Positions 16,657-26,248 of a stretch of 64,000 bases of DNA are shown in pieces (the first letter of the stretch is position 1; each line of letters starts with the position of its first letter). The position numbers and the translations under genes are program-made. The notes below the pieces were generated by a model. That model searched no databases. It worked only from the letters and a program-made list of their open reading frames with translations, and had not been told where the DNA came from. Source of the DNA: Plebeiibacterium sediminum (lineage in GTDB: Bacteria; Bacteroidota; Bacteroidia; Bacteroidales; Marinilabiliaceae). The stretch is taken from assembly GCF_026013605.1 (NCBI RefSeq), contig NZ_JAPDPJ010000027.1:1-64000 (forward strand), read 5' to 3'.

Positions 16657-17283
16657 TCAGAGATTAATCAGGTTATTTTTTACAGCGTAAACAACTAACG
16701 CTATAGATGAGTTAGTTCCGGTTTTAGCAAACAATTCCGTACGATGTTTTTCTATTGTTCTGGGACTAATATTTAAACGTTCTGCCGATTCTTTTGCAGA
16801 TAATCCCTGACAAAGGCATTCCAGAACTTCATATTCTCTTTTCGTCAATTCAATACTATTAGATGCGGAATGACCTGATTGAAGAAACTTCAATAACAAC
16901 TCCTGAGAAAAGTACTTTCCACCTCCCTTAACCGTATTTATAGCACGTTCAATTTCATCAAAATCAGCATCTTTAAGTAGATAACCGTCTACTCCCATCT
17001 CGTTGAGCAATTTAAAGTCCTGCTCATTATCATTCATTGATAAAATGATCGCTTTTACTTTATTATATTTAGCTTTTAAAACTTTAACCGTCTCAATACC
17101 ATTCATTACCGGCATATTTAAATCAATAAAAGCAATATCAGGTATATTATTATTTATCAGATCTAGAAATTCTTTTCCATCATTTGCCTCAATAACAACT
17201 TCTACTCCATCAATAGAGCTGAGCAATTTATTTAAACCAAATCGCAAAACAGCATGGTCATCAACTATAGCAATTTTAAGCAT
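16657..17283 (-). CDS. NarL/FixJ-family response regulator
   Basis: 208 residues. The receiver domain (1-120) contains the acidic pair in AIVDDHAVL, the phosphoacceptor Asp in IAFIDLNMPVMNGIE (about residue 55) and the conserved Lys in YLLKDAD. A LuxR-type helix-turn-helix is at about 145-205 (LTKREYEVLECLCQGLSAKESAERLNISPRTIEKHR). It is transcribed directly after the cognate histidine kinase (13-bp gap). Targets are unknown; the downstream SiaC-porin-chemoreceptor operon is a plausible candidate by position. Confidence 0.93.
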   Translation of the reverse strand: MLKIAIVDDHAVLRFGLNKLLSSIDGVEVVIEANDGKEFLDLINNNIPDIAFIDLNMPVMNGIETVKVLKAKYNKVKAIILSMNDNEQDFKLLNEMGVDGYLLKDADFDEIERAINTVKGGGKYFSQELLLKFLQSGHSASNSIELTKREYEVLECLCQGLSAKESAERLNISPRTIEKHRTELFAKTGTNSSIALVVYAVKNNLINL

Positions 17284-17295
17284 CTTTTTTATCTA

Positions 17296-20073
17296 TTAGA
17301 TTGGGAACATCAAATTTAGTAAGAAACCTTCACCAGGTGCTGTTTTAATTCTATATTCACCATCCAGTATTTTAAAACGGTTAATTAAATTAAAAAGTCC
17401 CAGGTTAGAGCTTGCAGGACTTAATTTCTCATCAAAATCAAATCCATCGCCAAAGTCCTCATATTTTATAACCAGGTAATTAAATCGCTTCGATATTTTT
17501 AAATTAATCTCTGGCGATTGTGAGTATTTTAATGAGTTATTAAAAACCTCTTTTATAACATTATAAAGCATAGATTCTTTTATATCATCAAATCTTAATG
17601 AACCAATAGTATACTCAAAATTAATTGTCACAAGTTTATGTTTGGTTTCGAAAAACTTTTCCAGTGCTGATATTAAGCCATGACTAACCAATATGCGAGG
17701 ACTCAGATTATTTGAGATTTCGCGAACAGCAATAATAGAGTCTTTCAACATCTTATTAATATCGTTAATATCATCGCTGTACTTTTTCACCTCTGGTTTG
17801 CGAAATAACAGAGACAAGCACATGTTTAAACTTGAAAGCAATGGACCAACATTATCATGAAGATCACTGGCCAATTTCTGACGTTCTCTGTTTTCAATCT
17901 TAATACCTGAACCTAAGAGTTTCTTTTCATAGTTTTTACGAATGGAAACATCTCTAAATACACACAATAATAATGGTTTTTGAGCTTCTGTAATTAAGGA
18001 TATGTTCATTTCCACAGGAATAACATCGCCAGTCATACTAAGTATCTCTGTTTCAAACTGGCAAAAAGGTTTTTCAGCATTTAATGACTCAATATTATAG
18101 TTTAGTTTTTCAATATTCTTATAACTAATAATATTAACCAAATTATCTATTTGTTTGCCTTCTTTGATATTAGTTAGTTTATAAAAACTTTCATTAGCTT
18201 GTTCTACTTTTAAATCAGGAGTTAAAATTACTATAGAATCATTGGTAATTTTAAATATGTTATAAAAACGTTCTTCCGTTTCCTGCAAACGTTTTTCTGC
18301 CAATTTTCTTTCTGTAATGTTATAACTAAATGACAAATAGTATTTTTTGCCTGCTCTTTCCTGTACAGGAAAGGTGTTTACGTATAAGTACATATTATTC
18401 CAATAAACCTCCTCATAAACAGGTTCATTATTTAATAAAGACTTTTTTAGTAAGTTGCGATATAAAGATAAAGTATATGGATCAAGCATCTCTGAAATAT
18501 TTTTACCTTCCAATTCTTCAGGATAATATCCCATAGCATTAGCCCACCTTTCATTACATGATGTAAAAAATACTTCTTCACCTTCTACTTCAAAAAAACA
18601 TATTGCATTTGACGCATTATTTAAAACATTTGTCATTTGATTTAGCAATTGCCTATAATCCTCAGTTGTTTGGTTTAAAGTGTTTTTTAATATCTGATTT
18701 GTTTGATTTAATTCTCGTTGTTCTTGTAATTGTTTTGTAATATCCCTTACAACACTATGGACTTCAATGGGATTACCTTTATGATCCACAATAAAAAAGG
18801 CTGAGACTTCAACATCTTTAACCTGTTGATTTTTATGAATGATCTGATATCTATTTCGGAATACATTCTTGCTTCCCATTGTAAAATCTTGTAAATGTGC
18901 TTTCAAATCATTAACCATACACAAATAAGAATCTTCTGTCAATAATTTATCCAGCGAAGAACCTATAATCTCTTCAGGTTTGTGACCTTGTATCTTTTCT
19001 ATAGCAGCATTAATATAACTAATGGTTATTGTTTTTAAATCAATAATTAAAATAACATCATGAGTTTGTTCTGTAAGTTGAAAATATTTGGCATTACTTT
19101 CCTGCAGTTCTGATACCATTTTTAAATGCTCAGTTACATCTTCTTTTATGGCAACATAATTAATGATCTCCCCATTATTATTCTTAACCGGAGAAATTAC
19201 AGCCTGTTCAATATATTCTTCATTGTTCTTTTTACGATTATAAAATGTACCTTTCCAGGGTTCTCCTTTTCCAAGCTGTTTCCACATTTGGCTAAAGGTG
19301 TCTTTGGGAGTTTTACCTGATTGAAAAATGCGTGGGTTTTTACCCAATAATTCACTGATTTGATAACCTGTAGCTTTCTCGGTATGTGGATTGGCATATT
19401 CTATATTACCATATTTATCTGTTATTACAACTGAGGCTACCGATTGATTTAGCGCTGTCATATATTTCAAAAGCGATAAATCTTTATTTGCGATAATTTT
19501 ACTGTGCAGGTATTGATTCTTCTTGTATAAATAGAGCCAATAAGTGTAAACACAAAACATTAATGCAGTTCTGATATAAAACCATGCAGGATGGTTTTCT
19601 AAGATTCTATCGGGAAAAATTAGATTATCTAAGTAACTCCGCTCAATAAAAAAAACGGTTACCCCAATTACAGAGGCCCCAACAAATTCATATAACCGTG
19701 GAAGATGAACAGCAAGAATAATACCTCCTAACACAGAGATAAAATAAAAGGCCTCATGTATGGAAAAGAGTAATGTATTAACAGGAAAGAATAATAAATT
19801 AAGAACAATGATAATGTAAAATGCTATTTTAGTTCTATTGTTTCGATTAACGAAACAACTTAACATATTTAATGCCAGACCTCCCCATAGAAAAATACTT
19901 AAAAATGAGATTTTTAAATAAGAAAGATATATGATATCATAAAACAATAAAATTGCATTGGATACAATTAATCCTCTGGATAATTTTTTGAAAGCCTCAT
20001 TATATTCGACTCCCATATTGGTACTAAAAAAATTTCTAAAAAGAGTTAATACCCAACAACACTTTTTTTCCAT
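17296..20073 (-). CDS. Multi-PAS membrane sensor histidine kinase (HisKA_3)
   Basis: 925 residues. Residues about 30-190 form six or more membrane helices (FYIIIVLNLLFFPVNTLLF, ISVLGGIILAV and others). Four PAS domains follow at about 205-318, 326-446, 475-595 and 600-715, the first with NPHTEKATGYQISELLGKNP. The HisKA_3 dimerisation motif is RQKLASDLHDNVGPLLSSLN with the phosphoacceptor His, and the HATPase is at about 820-925 (YNVIKEVFNNSLKYS, GDGFDFDE, SNLGLFNLINR). This is the NarX/LiaS-type kinase class that pairs with NarL regulators, as the gene next to it encodes. An internal ATG at 20016 (MGVEYNEAFKKL) is an alternative start that removes a cysteine-rich leader. Confidence 0.92.
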   Translation of the reverse strand: MEKKCCWVLTLFRNFFSTNMGVEYNEAFKKLSRGLIVSNAILLFYDIIYLSYLKISFLSIFLWGGLALNMLSCFVNRNNRTKIAFYIIIVLNLLFFPVNTLLFSIHEAFYFISVLGGIILAVHLPRLYEFVGASVIGVTVFFIERSYLDNLIFPDRILENHPAWFYIRTALMFCVYTYWLYLYKKNQYLHSKIIANKDLSLLKYMTALNQSVASVVITDKYGNIEYANPHTEKATGYQISELLGKNPRIFQSGKTPKDTFSQMWKQLGKGEPWKGTFYNRKKNNEEYIEQAVISPVKNNNGEIINYVAIKEDVTEHLKMVSELQESNAKYFQLTEQTHDVILIIDLKTITISYINAAIEKIQGHKPEEIIGSSLDKLLTEDSYLCMVNDLKAHLQDFTMGSKNVFRNRYQIIHKNQQVKDVEVSAFFIVDHKGNPIEVHSVVRDITKQLQEQRELNQTNQILKNTLNQTTEDYRQLLNQMTNVLNNASNAICFFEVEGEEVFFTSCNERWANAMGYYPEELEGKNISEMLDPYTLSLYRNLLKKSLLNNEPVYEEVYWNNMYLYVNTFPVQERAGKKYYLSFSYNITERKLAEKRLQETEERFYNIFKITNDSIVILTPDLKVEQANESFYKLTNIKEGKQIDNLVNIISYKNIEKLNYNIESLNAEKPFCQFETEILSMTGDVIPVEMNISLITEAQKPLLLCVFRDVSIRKNYEKKLLGSGIKIENRERQKLASDLHDNVGPLLSSLNMCLSLLFRKPEVKKYSDDINDINKMLKDSIIAVREISNNLSPRILVSHGLISALEKFFETKHKLVTINFEYTIGSLRFDDIKESMLYNVIKEVFNNSLKYSQSPEINLKISKRFNYLVIKYEDFGDGFDFDEKLSPASSNLGLFNLINRFKILDGEYRIKTAPGEGFLLNLMFPI

Positions 20074-20488
20074 AAAACACTACACTTACAATTCTTATAA
20101 GGGGGGCACAAAAATAGCTTTTTAAAAAACACTTCAGTCCTAAAATTTATGTTTTGAGGTTAAAAATTCTTATATGTATTTAAAAATGGAGCTTCACCTT
20201 TATTTAGTTTATAACTACAAATGGTATTATTAGTTTATGAATTTTATCTGGATTTGTCATACGCTAATATCAGTCTTAATAAAAATATGGTGGCATAAAA
20301 TTCCTACTTTACAAAGATGTAACTAATAGCTACTTAATGTACTCATACAAAAACACAATTCCTATATTTTTTTAATCAGATAAGGTTTTTTTATCTGATT
20401 TTTGAATCATTTTATCTAAAATTAAACATCATTCAGTAAATAACAACATAGTTTAGTATCAGAAAATTTCAACAATACATAAATCTAA
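20074..20488. other. Intergenic region between divergent genes, with plus-strand hairpin
   Basis: 415 bp between the kinase start (minus) and the protease start (plus). It contains a G6 run at 20101-20106 and one clear hairpin at 20374-20400 (listed separately). I see no ORF or other structure. Confidence 0.55.
20374..20404 (+). terminator. Terminator-like hairpin without an upstream gene
   Basis: Perfect 10-bp stem AATCAGATAA (20374-20383) / TTATCTGATT (20391-20400), loop GGTTTTT, followed by TTTG on the plus strand. No plus-strand gene precedes it within 20 kb, so it may end a small RNA or act as an attenuator in the protease leader. Confidence 0.5.
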
Positions 20489-22636
20489 ATGCCAATGTCG
20501 ATAAAACATATTGCCCTTTTTGTTTTAACATTAATAATATCTATACAGATAATAAGAGGACAAGTAGGCATTAAAACATTACCAATAAGCTATAAAGAAG
20601 ATTTACAGGCTATAACATCCTATATTTCTATAAATGCTGAAGATTCTAAATCTACTAACAATGGAGTATATAAGCAATCAAAATTAACTGATACATCGTT
20701 TCAATTTGCAACATCATATTCAGTTAATCTAACACCTCTGAACTCAGGAATATGGCATAATACACCATCCGGTAAGGTTTGGCGTTTGGGTATTTACTCT
20801 AAAAATGCTTACTCTCTATATATTACCTGTAATACCTTAAAACTTGAGCAGGGTGTTTCCTTGTTTTTATATTCAAATAATTATAAATATTTAAAGGGTC
20901 CGTTTGGTAGTGCTAAATACAATAAAATATCCTTTCCTGCTATTATGGGTGATACTTTATTCATTGAATTAAATGTACCACCAGGTATGGATAAATATGG
21001 TAATCTTGTGATATCAAAGGTATACCATGACTTTACAAACATATTTAAAACTTCAGGAACCTTAAAAATAAATGCTATTAATAACAATTGTATTGAAGAT
21101 ATCAATGACAGTAACGGTAAATTATGGCAAACAGAAAAAAGGGCTGTCTGTAAAATTGTTTCTGATGGGCAGTTAAGTACCGGAACTCTCATTGGAAATA
21201 CTTCAGAAACCAATACACCTTATATTTTAACAGCAAGTCATACCATGTTTGATAGTAAACATGCTGCTGAGGCCATTTATTATTTTAACGATGAATTTAC
21301 AGATGAAAATAACGATAATATAAATGAGTCACAGTTTATTTTGGGAGGAGAATTGGTTGCAAGTAGTATCAATCAATTAGATTTTTCACTGATTCAATTA
21401 GCTTCGGTACCTCCTCCTTCATTTCGTACATATTATGCTGGATGGAATCGAAAAACAGATTCATTTCAGGGAGGTACATGCATTCATCACGCATGGGGCC
21501 ATCCCAAACAGATAGCTATTGATTATCATACCATATCAACAAGCAACTATAACCAGCAATATGATTCCGATGCATTTTGGCATATAGCACATTGGGAAAC
21601 AGGCTTTACATCTCCCGGTTCTTCCGGAGCTCCTCTGTTTAACTCAGATCACCAGATTATAGGTACTCTAACCGGAGGACAAGCTTCTTGTGAAAATCCG
21701 GTAAATGACTATTTCTGCCAATTTGGATTGTCCTGGGACAAATACCCTGATATACATAATCAGCTGAAACACTGGCTTGATCCAGATCATAAAAATAAGA
21801 TACAACAAAACGGATATGATCCTTATGGTTTTAATTCATTCAATTGTGATACAACCTGGAACTTTAATTCTTCAGATAAACTTACACTGAATAATAATAA
21901 TCTGGCCTGGGGATATTATTCCGGTCATAACTCAGATAACTATTCTCAATTTGCAGAAAAGTTTTATTTATCCGGTAGTCTTCAGTTACCTGGTATTTTC
22001 ATCAATCCGGCTAAAGCTTATGCTTCTCATCCATTATCCCACATAACAATAAAGGTATGGGAAGGAAAAGATGCTCCAGAAGTAGAAAAATATAGTCAGT
22101 TGGTCTTTATAAAAGACTTGAAACCCAATGCAAGTAATTATATTGGCTTTAACGCTATAGTTTCTGTATCAGGCAACTTTTTTATAGGATACCAAATAAA
22201 TAAGGAAAGTTCAGAGGATTCCCTGGCAGTATATCATACATTAAATCCCGTACAAATGCCATCGTCAATGTTTGTTTATGACGGCCAATGGCATAACATT
22301 AACCAAATACCACAAGCTGGTTTTTCGGCAAATATGGCCATTGGAATTATAGAATGCTATGGAAAAGTTGGTGATTTACCTGAAAAACAATTAAGTCTTT
22401 ACCCTAATCCATGTACAGATCATATAACAGTTAAAATACCTGAAAATGTTATAGTTAATAAAATTGACTGTTTTGATATAACAGGGAAAGTTATCCCAAC
22501 TAAGTTAACCTATGGTGCATCAAACATCAAGATTAAATTTTCTGCTTTATCCGGAACATATTTTATAAAGATACAGACTAATAAAGGTCAATATAACTCC
22601 AAATTTATTATATCAAATCACATCTGTCCTAAATAA
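20489..22636 (+). CDS. T9SS-exported trypsin-like serine protease (lysyl endopeptidase-like)
   Basis: 715 residues. Signal peptide 1-26 (ending IRGQ; a second ATG two codons in is equally possible as start). Residues about 30-185 form a propeptide/beta-sandwich. The chymotrypsin-fold domain is about 200-440: catalytic His in TPYILTASHTMFD, Asp probably in NQLDFSLIQLA, nucleophile Ser in TSPGSSGAPLFN. The context GSSGAPLFNSDHQIIGTLTGG and HHAWGHPKQIA resembles Achromobacter lysyl endopeptidase. The type IX sorting domain is about 640-715 (LYPNPCTDHITVKIP ... SGTYFIKIQTNKGQ). Between them (about 460-630) is a beta-rich region of unknown role. It is the only sizeable plus-strand gene in its neighbourhood and is probably transcribed alone. 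Confidence 0.88.
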   Translation: MPMSIKHIALFVLTLIISIQIIRGQVGIKTLPISYKEDLQAITSYISINAEDSKSTNNGVYKQSKLTDTSFQFATSYSVNLTPLNSGIWHNTPSGKVWRLGIYSKNAYSLYITCNTLKLEQGVSLFLYSNNYKYLKGPFGSAKYNKISFPAIMGDTLFIELNVPPGMDKYGNLVISKVYHDFTNIFKTSGTLKINAINNNCIEDINDSNGKLWQTEKRAVCKIVSDGQLSTGTLIGNTSETNTPYILTASHTMFDSKHAAEAIYYFNDEFTDENNDNINESQFILGGELVASSINQLDFSLIQLASVPPPSFRTYYAGWNRKTDSFQGGTCIHHAWGHPKQIAIDYHTISTSNYNQQYDSDAFWHIAHWETGFTSPGSSGAPLFNSDHQIIGTLTGGQASCENPVNDYFCQFGLSWDKYPDIHNQLKHWLDPDHKNKIQQNGYDPYGFNSFNCDTTWNFNSSDKLTLNNNNLAWGYYSGHNSDNYSQFAEKFYLSGSLQLPGIFINPAKAYASHPLSHITIKVWEGKDAPEVEKYSQLVFIKDLKPNASNYIGFNAIVSVSGNFFIGYQINKESSEDSLAVYHTLNPVQMPSSMFVYDGQWHNINQIPQAGFSANMAIGIIECYGKVGDLPEKQLSLYPNPCTDHITVKIPENVIVNKIDCFDITGKVIPTKLTYGASNIKIKFSALSGTYFIKIQTNKGQYNSKFIISNHICPK

Positions 22637-22659
22637 AAAGAATATTTCAAGCTGATAAA

Positions 22660-23247
22660 CTAAAATCCCATATCATGTTTTATTTTAAGCATATCTTCTT
22701 CGGTAGTTAACATTTTTAGTAATTCAAATGCAACTTTTGGTGCTGTTTCCGGACAATAGGAAGTTATTATATTGGTATCTACTACTACAGGTTCGTTTAC
22801 CACATTAACGCCAAATTCACTTAGCTTTTTTTGCCAATTCCCGTTTTCCAAATGATATGTGGTTCCTCTTCTGTTTTTAAGTACACCGCTTTTGCCTAAT
22901 GGCATTGCTCCTGAACAAACAGATGCAATAATTTTACCTTTGTCATTAAACTCGTTAATCAACTCCAGAAATCTTTCATTATAGGCATCCTCATAAAAAC
23001 CAAACTCTCCAAATCCTCCGGGTATTGCAAGGACATCATAATCATTTACATTTATTTCGTCAATGGTTTTATCAACCAACACAGGTACATTAAATGTACT
23101 AATTACCTTATTTGTAAAGCCACAGGTTTCAACAAAAATGGGATGACCATAATCATTTCTGGCCCATCCTAAAACATCAATAAAAACACTGAATTCCATG
23201 GTTTCAAATGCCTTGGCAAGAAACAACAATACCTTCTTTTTATGCAT
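22660..23247 (-). CDS. DJ-1/PfpI family protein
   Basis: 195-residue cytosolic protein of the DJ-1/PfpI superfamily, which includes glyoxalase III, deglycase-like and chaperone members. The N terminus KKVLLFLAKAFETMEFSVFIDVLGWA contains the conserved Glu of the active site, the nucleophile elbow is ASVCSGAMPLGKSG (Cys about residue 110), and DYDVLAIPGGFGEFGF precedes it. A His near YHLENGNWQ may complete the site. It converges with the plus-strand protease gene (23-bp gap). Role in glyoxal or electrophile stress is plausible but unproven. Confidence 0.85.
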   Translation of the reverse strand: MHKKKVLLFLAKAFETMEFSVFIDVLGWARNDYGHPIFVETCGFTNKVISTFNVPVLVDKTIDEINVNDYDVLAIPGGFGEFGFYEDAYNERFLELINEFNDKGKIIASVCSGAMPLGKSGVLKNRRGTTYHLENGNWQKKLSEFGVNVVNEPVVVDTNIITSYCPETAPKVAFELLKMLTTEEDMLKIKHDMGF

Positions 23248-23448
23248 TTAATTAAAGATTATTTACTATTAAACAATAGATGGTTAGATTTAGATAACAG
23301 ACTTATTTTCAAGATACATATTTACAAACTTTTCACTAAAAATCATAAATATATAGATATTATAGTTGTAAAAATCAGCGAACTATTGATTAAGAAAATT
23401 ATGAGACAATTTAGTTTTTTATGGGATATCCTGTTATACTTTATGGGA

Positions 23449-25503
23449 CTACCCCACCTTGGTATACTCTTTTATTAAACCAAACAATTTTTCTTTATTT
23501 ATGGGTTTTGAAATAAAGTTGTCACATCCATTTTGTAAAGCTTCTTCTTTATCTGACTCTGCAGAGTAAGCTGTTTGTGCAATTATAGGTAAATCAGGAA
23601 GTTTGGATTTAATCAGTCTGGTTGCTTCATGCCCATTCATTACTGGCATTTTAATATCCATCAATACAAGTTTAACATCATCACTATTTAAACAATAATC
23701 TACAGCTTCTTTTCCATTTTTTACATGAACCAACTTAAAATCCCGGTACTTTTTATCTTCAAATAACGCTTCTATATAAAGATAATTTATCTCTTCATCT
23801 TCAGCCAGTAAAATTACTGGTTTAGTCTTAGGCAATTCATTAGTGCTACTTACCGAAACATTTGCTTTGTTAGTTTTCCCAGGTTTGTATGGCAGACTCA
23901 CAAAAAATGTAGATCCTGTTCCTTTTTCTGATTTTAAAGTGATATTTCCACCTAAAATCTGGGCATTTTCTTTTGAAATAGATAAGCCTAAACCTAATCC
24001 TCCGTATTTTCGGGATATATCTTTATCGCCTTGCGAAAAGCGCTCAAAAATAATACGATGATTTTTGGGAGCAATTCCTATTCCAGTATCTTTAACATAA
24101 ATTACAAGATTCTTTTCTTCCTGGTAATAGCCAAACTCAATATATCCGCTACTGGTATATTTTATGGCGTTATCGAGTAAATTACCTAGTATTTTGGCCA
24201 GTTTGGTTTTATCGCTTATAATATAACTTTGATTATCGTGAAAAGCTTTTTTTATATAAAAAGGAATGTTTCTTTCTTTTGACTTCAGATTAAAAATAGA
24301 AAATTGCTCCATTAGAAAATCATTTAAGCAAAACTCCGTTTCATTTAACTTTTCTTTTTTGGTTTCTAATATTGATATATCAATAATATCATCTATAATT
24401 CGTAGTAGCTGAAGACTGCTGTTTTTTATAATCTTGGCAAAATAGCTTCGCTTATCTGACGAAAGATCAGGAAGATCAAGCATTTCAGAAAATCCGATAA
24501 TACCATTCATGGGTGTACGGATTTCGTGCGACATATTATTTAAAAACTCTGTTTTAAGTTTATTGGCTTCCTCAGCTTTCTCTTTGGCTTCAATAAGTTG
24601 TTCTTCCACTCTTTTACGTTCAGTAATATCACGTATAATCATACTAGTTCTAATGATACCATCCTGGTCCATAAAAAGTGATGAAGAAAGTTCAACAGGA
24701 AAAACGGTTTTATCTTTTCTAATCATTAACAGTTCTCCTTGTGCCTTTCCATAACGCTTGCGTTCCTCAATAAAAACAGCTAATCGTGGATCATCGAGTT
24801 TCACCACACCATTACGACCCAACTTACAAATTTCTTCTTCGGTACGTTGAAACATATCGCAAGCTGCCTTATTTGCCGAAAGAATAGTTCCTTCGGTTGA
24901 AGTAAGCAGAATGGCATCCATACTATTCTCAAGAAGAAGTCTGTAACGCTCCTGATTACTTCGTAAGGCATCATTTAACTCCATCAATTCATGTTTCTGA
25001 AAAGTAATTTCGCTTATTAGGTTGGTCATATTAAGTAAAAAACTCATAATAACTTTAACCCTATCTTCAGATATGATAGGTACAGTATTCAAAGCTTTCA
25101 AATATTCCTCTTTGTTGAAATTATATTTTTCAGCTTGCTTGATAAAGAATGTTATATCAGGTTTTTCCAGGAAGAATTGTCCGGAAAATAGGTTAGCAAT
25201 GTGTTCACCTTTAATAATAATGGGTACCGCTACATCAACCATTCCATTCAGGCACTTATAAAAATGATAATCATCACCCTTCTTCATCTTTCCGGCAAGT
25301 ACTGTATCACTAATGGTGCATCTGTGTGAAGTTTCTGTATTTACCCTATGAAATTGAGTACAAATTTGTCGCCAACCCGATTTAGACAAAACATTACCCT
25401 CAAGATCCAATATCGCCGTTACAAAACCTGTTGATTTATTGAATCCTTCAAGAAGTGTATTCACTTTATCAAAATCGATTAAATCAAGAATTTTGCTTTT
25501 CAT
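23449..25503 (-). CDS. PocR-PAS hybrid sensor histidine kinase
   Basis: 684 residues without membrane helices, so cytosolic. Residues about 8-170 form a PocR ligand-binding domain (FNKSTGFVTAILDLEGNVLSKSGWRQICTQFHR; DYHFYKCLNGMVDVAVPIIIKGEHIANLFSGQF), a fold that in PocR-type regulators binds small hydrocarbon derivatives. A PAS domain follows (about 185-300), then HisKA with FLNNMSHEIRTPMNGI (His about residue 325), HATPase (about 430-545; LLDNAIKYT, GTGLGLSIS-like GGLGLGLSISKENA) and a C-terminal receiver (about 560-682; phosphoacceptor Asp in LVLMDIKMPVMNGHEA). No separate regulator gene is adjacent, so the output partner is elsewhere. Confidence 0.92.
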   Translation of the reverse strand: MKSKILDLIDFDKVNTLLEGFNKSTGFVTAILDLEGNVLSKSGWRQICTQFHRVNTETSHRCTISDTVLAGKMKKGDDYHFYKCLNGMVDVAVPIIIKGEHIANLFSGQFFLEKPDITFFIKQAEKYNFNKEEYLKALNTVPIISEDRVKVIMSFLLNMTNLISEITFQKHELMELNDALRSNQERYRLLLENSMDAILLTSTEGTILSANKAACDMFQRTEEEICKLGRNGVVKLDDPRLAVFIEERKRYGKAQGELLMIRKDKTVFPVELSSSLFMDQDGIIRTSMIIRDITERKRVEEQLIEAKEKAEEANKLKTEFLNNMSHEIRTPMNGIIGFSEMLDLPDLSSDKRSYFAKIIKNSSLQLLRIIDDIIDISILETKKEKLNETEFCLNDFLMEQFSIFNLKSKERNIPFYIKKAFHDNQSYIISDKTKLAKILGNLLDNAIKYTSSGYIEFGYYQEEKNLVIYVKDTGIGIAPKNHRIIFERFSQGDKDISRKYGGLGLGLSISKENAQILGGNITLKSEKGTGSTFFVSLPYKPGKTNKANVSVSSTNELPKTKPVILLAEDEEINYLYIEALFEDKKYRDFKLVHVKNGKEAVDYCLNSDDVKLVLMDIKMPVMNGHEATRLIKSKLPDLPIIAQTAYSAESDKEEALQNGCDNFISKPINKEKLFGLIKEYTKVG

Positions 25504-25918
25504 AATTGATCACTAAAAATTAAAACTCCACACCTGTCTTATTATGTTTCTTGCATGATTTCACTTTTCAAAATTCAGCATAACCTCAAGTTAGAACATT
25601 TTCTTGTGTTTTGGAAATACAAAGTTGTGGATTTTATTAATGACACAATTGGATACATAAAATGGTATTTATGAATATAAGTAAGTGATTTTGGTTGGTT
25701 GAGTACCTCTTTTTATTTCTGAATAATATTAGATTTATCTGTATTCATGAAAAAGAAAAAGCTTTAAAAATGCCATTTAAAACACTAAAAGTAAAAATCA
25801 CTTTATTAACACCTTACAGATTAGTTGCTGGAATATTGTTTAGTTCAACAAACCCTACAATCTGTAGGGTATGCAAGCAACCTTACATTAGAGGCTAAGT
25901 GTTAGCAGCTGGGCTTTT
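25504..25918. other. Intergenic region with palindrome
   Basis: 415 bp without a credible gene. It holds a perfect 8-bp inverted repeat ACCCTACA (25852-25859) / TGTAGGGT (25863-25870) with a 3-nt loop. The bases before the hepT stop codon (TTAGAGGCTAAGTGTTAGCA) form a short self-complementary stretch. Nothing else was recognised. Confidence 0.5.
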
Positions 25919-26248
25919 TTATAGATAAGCTTCTATTTCTTCTTTTAGTTTAGGAAGATGTTTCGAAATTATTCCCCAAATAATAACATCATCAACTTTA
26001 TCATAACCATGAATCACCCAATTTCGTGTATCAACTATCTTTCTTGCATTTTCAATTTCTAAATCAGGATCTTCATTTAATGCTCGATTCATCGCTTCTC
26101 CAATTATCTCAATTTCTCGTTCAATGGCTCGCCTTAGAAGTTTATTATTCTGATATTCCAGAAAATCTCTTTTATCTCCCAAGTATTCATAAATCGAATC
26201 AATAGAAATCTTAATATCGTATAAGTGCTTTTTTATTTCACGCTTCAT
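25919..26248 (-). CDS. hepT: HepT-like HEPN ribonuclease toxin
   Basis: 109-residue all-alpha HEPN protein. The RNase motif RX4HXY is intact as RNWVIHGY (about residues 77-84), and the segment NKLLRRAIEREIEIIGEAMNRAL is the conserved core. In characterised type VII systems HepT cleaves RNA and is silenced when the antitoxin MntA adds AMP residues to the tyrosine of this motif. The start overlaps the 3' end of the nucleotidyltransferase gene by 11 bp, the usual mntA-hepT arrangement. Confidence 0.92.
   Translation of the reverse strand: MKREIKKHLYDIKISIDSIYEYLGDKRDFLEYQNNKLLRRAIEREIEIIGEAMNRALNEDPDLEIENARKIVDTRNWVIHGYDKVDDVIIWGIISKHLPKLKEEIEAYL

Noticed and set aside
25870-25925. Integron attC site next to hepT
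   Set aside because: GCTAAGTGTTAGCA looks attC-like, but the core does not fit GTTRRRY/RYYYAAC and there is no array of cassettes or integrase.
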